A stretch of DNA of 12,787 bases from DATKLX01 sp035542155 (lineage in GTDB: Bacteria; Chloroflexota; Anaerolineae; Anaerolineales; Anaerolineaceae): positions 1-12,787 of the forward strand of contig DATKLX010000156.1 of the NCBI GenBank assembly GCA_035542155.1, given 5' to 3'. The first letter of the stretch is position 1; every line of letters begins with the position of its first letter. Shown here one piece after another: positions 1 through 5,078 of the stretch. Made by a program: the position numbers and the translations under genes. The notes under the pieces were generated by a model that was given only the letters and a program-made list of their open reading frames with translations, did no database searches and was not told the origin of the DNA.

Positions 1-29
1 CAATTCAGGTCATAGCGGAAGGTAACCTC

Positions 30-1019
30 ATGGAAGCACATCCTCGCCTCTTCCGAATACTGCAATTGCTACAACCGTTTAGCTCTACCAGAAAGCAGCT
101 AAAAGCAAGCGTTTTCTCCATCCTGTTCATTCTATTAGGCAGCGGTATTCTCTTTCCATTGGTAAAGCAGCTGCCAGTTGTTGGTTGGGATTGGTATTTC
201 TTCTTTAATGGAAATAATCCCCAATTCAACCTCCTCAATACTCCCAATGCTTATCCACCTTTTGCTAGATATCTTCTAGGATTGCTTACCTGGATGCCGT
301 GGCGGGATTCCCTGGCCATCTTGAATTCTATTTCATTGTTGACGTTTGCCCTGGCAACCTGGAAAAACGGTGGAAAGTTTGGGTCTATTACGCTGGCGCT
401 TCTGACAGCGCCGGTCTTCTTTTTGATGTGGATCGGCCATCCGGATGGCTTGGCGCTTTTCGGATTAATTACTGGTTTATTGCCCTTTCAACTGTTAAAG
501 CCTCAAATCACCATCTGGAACATGTTTAAAAACCGCTTTAATTTCTACTGGACCACAGTATTTCTGCTGATCTCTTTGATTATATGGCCTCTCTGGCCGC
601 TGCGACTCAGCGCCGCAACGCTCACCCATGAGGCTGCATTTGGATGGGTAGTGACGGGTTGGCCTGTCGCGATTCTGGGACTAGCATTGTTTCTGGGCGC
701 GGGTTCAAATACTTACCGTTTGATGGCGGCAGGATGCCTGATGAGCCCCTACTTAATGCCCTACCACCTGTCCGTGTTGGTGCCGGCGATCGGGAGCGCT
801 CGCAGTTATAAGAAGTGGCTGATTTGGATTTCCGCTTGGACCCTCATGATCGGTGTTGGGTCTGGTGGTCAATGGCGATTATTGAACTTCATTTTTCCTA
901 TTACAGCTTATTGTCTGAATCACTCTTGGTCTGAGTACAAATCGACCGTTATGAATCATTATAAGACCTTTCGCCTGTTTCTTTCCTCGCCAACAGGTTC
1001 ATTCCTCCGGTTAAGATAG
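30..1019 (+). CDS. Multi-pass membrane protein, GT-C / GT87-like glycosyltransferase
   Basis: The 329-residue product is highly hydrophobic, with about eight or nine likely membrane segments. After the first segment (about residues 25-45) comes a Trp-Asp-Trp around Asp54 in a predicted outside loop, followed by NxP and AYPPF-type residues (about 63-79). Near residue 252 there is an SPYLMPYHL stretch. This layout recalls polyprenyl-phosphate-dependent GT-C enzymes of the GT87/DUF2029 group, where an acidic residue in the first outer loop is catalytic. If correct, it would transfer a lipid-linked sugar at the outer face of the membrane. It is shorter than typical GT87 members (about 400 residues or more). 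The ATG at 30 has a GGAAGG ribosome site about 7 bases upstream. The operon upstream is outside the window. Base composition is lower in GC than the genes after 3.6 kb. The membrane nature is sure; the family call is tentative. Confidence 0.6.
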   Translation: MEAHPRLFRILQLLQPFSSTRKQLKASVFSILFILLGSGILFPLVKQLPVVGWDWYFFFNGNNPQFNLLNTPNAYPPFARYLLGLLTWMPWRDSLAILNSISLLTFALATWKNGGKFGSITLALLTAPVFFLMWIGHPDGLALFGLITGLLPFQLLKPQITIWNMFKNRFNFYWTTVFLLISLIIWPLWPLRLSAATLTHEAAFGWVVTGWPVAILGLALFLGAGSNTYRLMAAGCLMSPYLMPYHLSVLVPAIGSARSYKKWLIWISAWTLMIGVGSGGQWRLLNFIFPITAYCLNHSWSEYKSTVMNHYKTFRLFLSSPTGSFLRLR

Positions 1020-1091
1020 GGACAGAATGTACGGTCTCTGACTAGAGTTGGAGCTTAACAATTGGAGATGGGTCCACATATCGAGATCGTA

Positions 1092-1265
1092 CTAAAAATA
1101 GTCCGGTACCAAAATTCCCCCTTGATATAGTACCCTATCTGTAATGTAATCTTTCCTACATTGCACTAAATTCCCAGCTTGAATAAAATTCTCCTGGTAG
1201 TAACCTGTAAACTGAAACCAGCCAAGGTTTCTCAGTTTAACTTTTACATCCGATGGCAGTTTCAT
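1092..1265 (-). CDS. Small hypothetical protein (57 aa) in the AT-rich island
   Basis: This short frame on the minus strand has natural-looking amino-acid content. It starts MKLPSDVKVKLRNLGW, has an aromatic-rich middle (residues 16-23) and ends LVPDYF. I do not recognise the family. Its ATG (1265-1263) overlaps the TGA (1264-1262) of the mini-frame upstream in an ATGA arrangement, which is typical of translational coupling. The ribosome site is poor. It points the same way as the immunity gene and lies 75 bases beyond its stop, so it may be a third member of the toxin-immunity cassette. It could equally be the tail of a gene whose front was lost. Nothing in the sequence gives a function. Confidence 0.35.
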   Translation of the reverse strand: MKLPSDVKVKLRNLGWFQFTGYYQENFIQAGNLVQCRKDYITDRVLYQGGILVPDYF

Positions 1266-1315
1266 ATTACCCGAAGCACTTCAGTTTTATAAGCGGTCGC
1301 GGCGAAAACACTCAT
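1262..1315 (-). other. Mini reading frame or gene-tail remnant overlapping the 57-aa frame
   Basis: A 17-codon frame, MSVFAATAYKTEVLRVI, ends in a TGA that shares bases with the next ATG. The frame is open further upstream, without a better start, to a stop inside the end of the immunity gene. It can therefore be read as a gene tail of about 30 residues or as a coupled leader peptide. The flanking 7-bp inverted repeat AAGCGGT (1291-1297) / ACCGCTT (1323-1329) encloses its front part. Function is unknown; this entry records the pattern rather than claiming a gene. Confidence 0.2.
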
Positions 1316-1340
1316 AATCTGAACCGCTTTGGATAACAAA

Positions 1341-1814
1341 CTACGGATGTTGGTCTAGCCAAAACGGTCTAAACTTATTATTAACCATTTCTCTAAGCCA
1401 GTTCTCTAATCCATAACAAATTGGTTTCCATTCAATAGGTGGAATCTCATGGAACCCATCAACAATCAACGTTCCTTCTGTGTCAGAAATTGCTGTATTA
1501 AAAACTATCATATCCCCGACACCCATTAGAAGTGAAAATGGCACCATGGAATTATCCCAATACTCATCATAAACATAAATACATTTATCAATTTCTTTTC
1601 TTATTTCCTCAAAAGTTAAAAACTTGTATTCTTCAAATCTTGGGGCATATGAAAATGAATAAAAATCAATTAAATCCTTCGGTAGCAATAGGTTAAGTTC
1701 TTTTTGAAGTTCCAACAAGTTGCGTAGAGCTCTACCGGGAGGAATTTCATAAGAGCTTATCTCTTGCTTTGTAAGATTATCTAAATATTCATCAACAAAG
1801 TCATATTGATTCAT
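1341..1814 (-). CDS. SMI1/KNR4 (SUKH) family immunity protein
   Basis: The 157-residue acidic protein has the SUKH fold layout. A helical front is followed by LPKDLIDFYSFSY (about 44-56), then VPF...GVGDMIVFNT (91-107), a short beta region (113-121), and a C-terminal Trp-Lys-Pro-Ile-Cys...Leu-Glu-Asn-Trp-Leu block (about 129-140). SUKH proteins commonly act as immunity proteins that bind and block nuclease toxins of polymorphic toxin systems, and HNH-type toxins are among their usual partners. The gene sits 45 bases downstream of an HNH toxin fragment on the same strand, the usual toxin-then-immunity order. A GAGGTG ribosome site 5 bases before the ATG at 1814 gives it its own translation start, so it could still be made although the toxin is broken. 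The low GC content sets it apart from the housekeeping genes. Confidence 0.75.
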   Translation of the reverse strand: MNQYDFVDEYLDNLTKQEISSYEIPPGRALRNLLELQKELNLLLPKDLIDFYSFSYAPRFEEYKFLTFEEIRKEIDKCIYVYDEYWDNSMVPFSLLMGVGDMIVFNTAISDTEGTLIVDGFHEIPPIEWKPICYGLENWLREMVNNKFRPFWLDQHP

Positions 1815-1859
1815 TGATCACCTCTTTTCTGGAACATTATCTGTCAACATCGAAGATGA

Positions 1860-2175
1860 TCACGGATAATGTGCCCACCAAGTGTTGAATAGACGATGCT
1901 CAGTTTCACTTAGCAAAGGTACTAAATTGGAATAATCATTTGTTCCACCCCCACGCTAATGGTTTTATGTGATGAATGTCATATTTGTCGGGAGTTGGGT
2001 ACCAACCATACTTCTTATACCACCATTCCCTAAAATTAATTTTAAATTCTTGTGTAAACAATTCTCGCATAGTATCCGGATTTGTTTCTATTAGGTCTCC
2101 ATCAGGGAAAGGTACTTTCCCATAACCTCTCACTTTAACTTCAGGGTACGGTTCTCGAGCTGTTAAACCAAAGTG
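1860..2175 (-). pseudogene. HNH-nuclease polymorphic-toxin C-terminal domain, frameshifted and without its front
   Basis: The minus strand encodes a toxin-tail domain in two frames. The first runs from after the stop at 2176-2178, through PYPEVKVRGYGKVPFPDG and a WW-containing helix, to YDIHHIKPLAWG, and is cut off at TGA 1936-1938. Removing one base from the G run at 1948-1952 (plus-strand C5) joins it to GGTNDYSNLVPLLSETEH and an ending WWAHYP before TGA 1860-1862. Joined, the residues give the typical HNH pattern: His-His, then Gly-Gly-x-Asn, then Asn-Leu-x-x-Leu. Such domains are the DNA- or RNA-cleaving tips of large secreted toxins (Rhs, CDI-like and related). The long delivery part is absent and there is no good ribosome site at GTG 2133. 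It looks like a displaced tip cassette, now inactive unless the extra base is a sequencing error or is bypassed. Confidence 0.7.
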
Positions 2176-2227
2176 TCAGGTTGCTAGAAACTCTTTTGAG
2201 GTGAATTTATCTTCTACCAGGTCATTG

Positions 2228-2300
2228 ATCGATAACAAGAAATGGGCAGAGAACGGCAAAATCCGTTCTCTGCCCTGTCGACGGTCATTCGCAGGCGCTC
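2228..2300. repeat. Structured repeat, copy A
   Basis: A perfect 13-bp stem (2244-2256 with 2263-2275, loop CAAAAT) lies inside an outer TCGATA (2229-2234) that can pair with TGTCGA (2276-2281, one wobble pair). It is followed by ACGG (2281-2284) and, 8 bases on, AGGCGCTC (2293-2300). The same elements occur at the same offsets in copy B, 162 bp downstream. Confidence 0.7.
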
Positions 2301-2384
2301 GGGTCGCTCCTCAGCGGTAGCCCTATCCTCCCACGACCACCCATATTGTAGCATCCGCAGAACAGGTTTATCGCTTTCTGGACC

Positions 2385-2462
2385 ATCGATAGGGTGAAAG
2401 AAAATGAGCAGGGAGCAGCCAAAGCTGCTTCCTACTCTATCGACGGCCGGACCTAGGCGCTC
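2385..2462. repeat. Structured repeat, copy B
   Basis: A 14-position stem (2406-2419 with 2424-2437, loop CAAA; one mismatch and one wobble) is enclosed by TCGATA (2386-2391) paired with TATCGA (2438-2443). AGGCGCTC follows at 2455-2462. Over the 32-base hairpin, copies A and B agree at 20 positions. Four stem pairs change on both sides between the copies, and pairing is kept each time. Confidence 0.7.
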
Positions 2463-2585
2463 CCTGGACTGTCCGTCCACCTGTACCTGCGATACTGCCG
2501 CGAGCAGGAATTTCTGGATGGAGGTGATGCGGCAATTGCACGGGACCGCCGGGATGAAATCATCAGGGCTATCCATCGCGGATAG
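2457..2585 (+). pseudogene. Possible orphan C-terminal coding tail, plus strand
   Basis: After a TAG at 2454-2456 this frame stays open for 42 codons and gives protein-like residues (LYLRYCREQEFLDGGDAAIA, then an Arg/Asp-rich helix ending IHRG). It stops at TAG 2583-2585, which lies inside the 3' arm of the terminator hairpin. It has no start codon or ribosome site, and its front coincides with the 23-bp dispersed repeat. A gene whose front was replaced by the repeat would look like this. I do not recognise the family, and chance is a real alternative. Confidence 0.25.
2462..2484. repeat. 23-bp dispersed direct repeat, copy 1
   Basis: Twenty-three bases, beginning CCCTGGACTGTCC, are identical to 7826-7848, 5.4 kb away. 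Both copies lie just upstream of a coding-like tail that has no front. Confidence 0.9.
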
Positions 2586-2599
2586 TCCTGCGCTTTTTT
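2564..2599 (+). terminator. Intrinsic terminator, plus strand, without an obvious gene
   Basis: Arms 2564-2574 and 2580-2590 form an 11-bp stem with one G-U pair and a 5-base loop (ATCGC). CGC and then six T (2594-2599) follow. It faces rightward, ending transcripts before they run into the convergent PilZ gene. The only plus-strand material just upstream is the repeat region. Confidence 0.65.
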
Positions 2600-2605
2600 A
2601 CAACC

Positions 2606-2631
2606 GGAGCTGTAGTTAGAAATACAGCTCC
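2606..2631. other. Hairpin enclosing the stop codon of the PilZ gene
   Basis: GGAGCTGTA (2606-2614) and TACAGCTCC (2623-2631) are perfect 9-bp arms. The 8-base loop contains the TAA stop of the PilZ gene. No T run follows on either strand, so it is not a classical terminator. It may protect the 3' end of the transcript or form part of a two-way termination zone with the hairpin at 2564-2590. Confidence 0.55.
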
Positions 2632-3341
2632 TCCACCCTGCGCGGACCCATGGAGCGGAAGTAGGAGCGGTCGAGCTCCTGGAGGATTTCGGCCTGGCGG
2701 CGGTCGATGTAGCGCTGGAGGCTGTCGAGCTGATCTTTGCGGGGCTGGATGCGGATACCGATGCGGGCGAGAGTCTGGCTGGCCTGCCGGATGTATTCGA
2801 CGCTTCCCTCCAGCCGGCGGAGGACCAGGCTGCCGACCTGGAAGCTAGTACGGACGGGGTAGCCGGGTTGGAGCCCAGCCACCTGGAGGTTGGCCTGGCT
2901 GGCCATGACACTGATCCCACCGGCCTGGATGTCGTGCAGGCTGGCGAGGACGCTCTGGCGGCCGCAATGCAGGGTCAGGTAGACCGGGTCGCGGGGTTGG
3001 ACGCGGATTTTGGAGCGATCTTGCCACTCATTGGAAGCGAAAACGAAATCGGTGAGCATCAACCGGCACTGGCCCAGGTCGCACCCAATGACGCGGGCGC
3101 AGATCGGGCGGTCGTAGAGAGGCGTGTGAAGGTGGATCATACCACTGACATCGACAAAAGCTTTAATATCGCAGGCCTCGAAGATGGCGTAGCCGGGATG
3201 GACAGCCAGGATCTTGGCCTCCTGGAAGAGCAGCATACCCTTGTAACTGCGCGTCAAAGTCAGGGGTGTTTGCTGATCAGCCATCTGCAGGACGGCCTCC
3301 GCCGCTATAGCAATTGGGTTATTCTGGCTGGAACCGGGCAT
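2616..3341 (-). CDS. PilZ-domain protein (YcgR-like c-di-GMP effector)
   Basis: The 241-residue protein has an N-terminal beta domain (about 10-105) of the kind that precedes PilZ in flagellar-brake proteins, then a PilZ domain (about 107-215). The c-di-GMP-binding arginine motif RxxxR is present at Arg109/Arg113 (and again at Arg113/Arg117). The second motif, normally D/NxSxxG, reads DIQAGG at 137-142, so Gln replaces the usual Ser. Binding of c-di-GMP is therefore likely but may be weakened. Such proteins pass the c-di-GMP level on to motility, surface attachment or polysaccharide export. The start at 3341 was chosen for an excellent AGGAGGT ribosome site 7 bases upstream; the longer frame to 3434 has no such site. 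It appears to be a single-gene unit with a long leader; no flagellar or pilus gene is in view. Confidence 0.85.
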   Translation of the reverse strand: MPGSSQNNPIAIAAEAVLQMADQQTPLTLTRSYKGMLLFQEAKILAVHPGYAIFEACDIKAFVDVSGMIHLHTPLYDRPICARVIGCDLGQCRLMLTDFVFASNEWQDRSKIRVQPRDPVYLTLHCGRQSVLASLHDIQAGGISVMASQANLQVAGLQPGYPVRTSFQVGSLVLRRLEGSVEYIRQASQTLARIGIRIQPRKDQLDSLQRYIDRRQAEILQELDRSYFRSMGPRRVEELYF

Positions 3342-3527
3342 CGCAATACCTCCTGTTTCCATATAACGATAATTCCCCCGATACGAGGGTCGATCATACG
3401 CCGCCGGATTGGCGTTCGATTCATTGCAAATCACTCAGTGTGGGGATTTGTCTCAGCAGAGCAACCCCGCGCTGGTCACGGCGGTTTGAAATATTCCCCC
3501 AATTGTAAACATTCGTGCGTATCCTTC

Positions 3528-3555
3528 ATTATCCACAATTTTCGGACAAATACAA
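3528..3555 (-). promoter_or_regulatory. Possible promoter of the PilZ gene with long leader
   Basis: Read on the minus strand, TTGTAT (3555-3550) and GATAAT (3533-3528) are 16 bases apart. The resulting leader of about 180 bases contains complementary segments, e.g. CCGCC with GGCGG and a GGGG...CCCC pair. I could not match it to a c-di-GMP riboswitch by eye. Confidence 0.3.
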
Positions 3556-3613
3556 TAGTTTAACGGATTGAAGTAGGGGAATCGTAGGTTAATTTTTTAT
3601 GCAAGTGCTTTCA

Positions 3614-4948
3614 TCAATCCGTTTCGATGGCGCGTAGCGGGCGGTAGAGGGCGCCGCAGAGCGCGACGGCAGCTTTGAGCAGGCCCATGCAAAGGAACAT
3701 CAGCCCGATCCCACGGCCAGCGCCGGCGCCGGTGAGCAGGCCGAGGCTCGCGGCGAGCGGACCACCGGGAACCAGCAGCGGCTCGAAGACCCGTTCAGCG
3801 AGCGGGCCAGCGGCGGCGATGGCGAGCGGCGCGGCGGAGCGGGCGACCATCTCCTGGATGGCGAAGACCCGCCCGAGCATACCGGCGGGGACTTTGCGCT
3901 GCCAGAGGGTGCGGCTGGAGCTGCCGATCACGGCGATGGTCAGGTGGGCGATCAACGCGCCAGCCGCGGCGAGGACTAGTGAGGGGCGAAGCCCGATGAG
4001 GATGAAACCGAGTCCGCTGGCCAGCTCGGCGGCGAGGATAGCGCCGATTTTACGGCGCGGGCCGCGCACCCAGGCGCTCATGGCGAGGCTGCCAGCGAGC
4101 ATTCCACAGCCGGCGACGGTTAAAAAGATCCCCAGGCTGCCGGAGTCACTGAAGCTGAGGACCAGTGGCGCAGCCAGCGCGCCGACCATTCCCCAAAGGA
4201 AGTTGAAGATGGCCGCGAAGATCAGCAATGCGACCAGTCCAGGGCGGTCGGAGATGAAGCGCCAGCCATCGCGGGCTTCGCCAAGCAGGGCGCGGATGCC
4301 GGGGGATCCGACCGCGAGTTGAGCCGCGGGCGAGGGGATGCGAATGACCGCGAGCGCGCTCACGGCGACGAGGAAGGTGGCAAAGTCGATCAGGAGCACG
4401 CCCTGGACGCGGATGGCGAGGACGAGGAATCCGGCCGCGAGGGGGGCGAAGACCTCGGCGAGGGACTGGCTGAGCTGGATCATCCCGTTTGCCCGGCTGA
4501 GGGCCGGCGCGGGGACGAGAAGAGGGATCGACGCGACGTAGGCCGGGCTTTGAAAGGCGGCGCAGACGGCTGAGAGGCCGACCAGCAGGTAGACCAGCCC
4601 GACATCGAGGCGCCCGGCGATGAGCAGGGCAGCCGCGGCCAGGCTGGACAGCCCGGCGCCCAGGTCGCTGAGGAGCAGGTTGCGGCGGCGGTCCCAGCGG
4701 TCGACCAGTACGCCGGCGAAAGGGGAAACAAGTACGCGGGGCAGGACCGCGGCGAGGGAAATGAGGGCGTACTGGGTGACCGAGCCGCTGCGCTGGTAGA
4801 CCCACAGCCCGAGGGCGAAAGAGGTCAGGGCAGAGCCAAAGAGAGAGACGAGCTCGCCGAGCCAGAGGATGGCGAAGGGGCGCATCACGGGGGAGAAGAG
4901 GGAGGTTTGGGGGTGCTGAAGGGTGGGTTGAGCGGGGCGGGAGGACAT
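3614..4948 (-). CDS. MFS exporter, EntS/MFS_3-like
   Basis: The 444-residue integral membrane protein has about 12 membrane segments. MFS motif A between segments 2 and 3 reads GVLVDRWDRRR (79-89). The order and spacing match the enterobactin-exporter-like MFS_3 group, which pump small molecules (siderophores, macrolides and other drugs) out by proton antiport. The substrate cannot be read from the sequence. I chose the ATG at 4948. The longer frame begins at a GTG inside a terminator hairpin, so it is unlikely. The ribosome site GGGGA before the ATG can pair with CCCC next to it (4949-4952 with 4958-4961), which might limit translation. The gene follows the 615-residue membrane gene on the same strand, but a terminator separates them. 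A second MFS_3-like gene lies at 11387-12715. Confidence 0.85.
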   Translation of the reverse strand: MSSRPAQPTLQHPQTSLFSPVMRPFAILWLGELVSLFGSALTSFALGLWVYQRSGSVTQYALISLAAVLPRVLVSPFAGVLVDRWDRRRNLLLSDLGAGLSSLAAAALLIAGRLDVGLVYLLVGLSAVCAAFQSPAYVASIPLLVPAPALSRANGMIQLSQSLAEVFAPLAAGFLVLAIRVQGVLLIDFATFLVAVSALAVIRIPSPAAQLAVGSPGIRALLGEARDGWRFISDRPGLVALLIFAAIFNFLWGMVGALAAPLVLSFSDSGSLGIFLTVAGCGMLAGSLAMSAWVRGPRRKIGAILAAELASGLGFILIGLRPSLVLAAAGALIAHLTIAVIGSSSRTLWQRKVPAGMLGRVFAIQEMVARSAAPLAIAAAGPLAERVFEPLLVPGGPLAASLGLLTGAGAGRGIGLMFLCMGLLKAAVALCGALYRPLRAIETD

Positions 4949-5010
4949 GGGGTTGATCCCCAAAAAATTCCGGTCCCGTTCACGATGGCTCGTAAGCAGG
5001 ACCGGGGAAT

Positions 5011-5038
5011 AAAAAAGCAGCACGCTTGCGCGCGCTGC
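5011..5038 (-). terminator. Intrinsic terminator after the 615-aa gene, in the leader of the MFS gene
   Basis: On the minus strand, 9-base arms (5038-5030 and 5025-5017, one G-U pair, loop GCAA) are followed by six T (5016-5011). It ends the gene that stops at 5075. It also lies only about 5 bases downstream of the start point predicted for the promoter at 5050-5078. Confidence 0.75.
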
Positions 5039-5049
5039 ACGGTTGGTGA

Positions 5050-5078
5050 TTTATAACACACAATGATTGGGATGTCAA
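5050..5078 (-). promoter_or_regulatory. Near-consensus promoter facing the MFS gene
   Basis: On the minus strand, TTGACA (5078-5073), a 17-base spacer and TATAAA (5055-5050) give 11 of 12 consensus bases for the housekeeping sigma factor. The -35 box contains the TGA stop (5077-5075) of the upstream gene. The leader to ATG 4948 would be about 95 bases and includes the terminator hairpin. Confidence 0.7.

Larger units (their letters stand above)
2176..2615. other. 440-bp region without an intact gene: structured repeats, possible gene tail, terminator
   Basis: No frame here looks like a full gene. The region holds two related stem-loop repeats (2228-2300 and 2385-2462), a 23-bp sequence repeated at 7826-7848, a possible coding tail on the plus strand, and a plus-strand intrinsic terminator. 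The first part (about 2176-2227) reads on the minus strand as a short open stretch ending KFTSKEFLAT before TGA 2176-2178; this may be the end of another lost gene. Taken together it could be a noncoding RNA gene or a graveyard of insertions and gene remnants. Confidence 0.5.

Noticed and set aside
1020..1340. Integron attC site carrying the toxin-immunity cassette
   Set aside because: GCTTAAC and GTTTAAC words exist (1053, 1234), but no matching GTTRRRY partner at a fitting distance and no integrase were found.
2214..2576. 120-codon minus-strand open frame across the repeat region
   Set aside because: It reads through both hairpin repeats, has no ribosome site and no protein-like pattern.
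3342..3527. c-di-GMP riboswitch in the PilZ leader
   Set aside because: Paired segments are present, but the conserved GEMM core could not be recognised by eye; a covariance search would decide.
2868..3563. 231-codon plus-strand open frame opposite the PilZ gene
   Set aside because: It is the shadow of a well-supported PilZ gene with perfect ribosome site.
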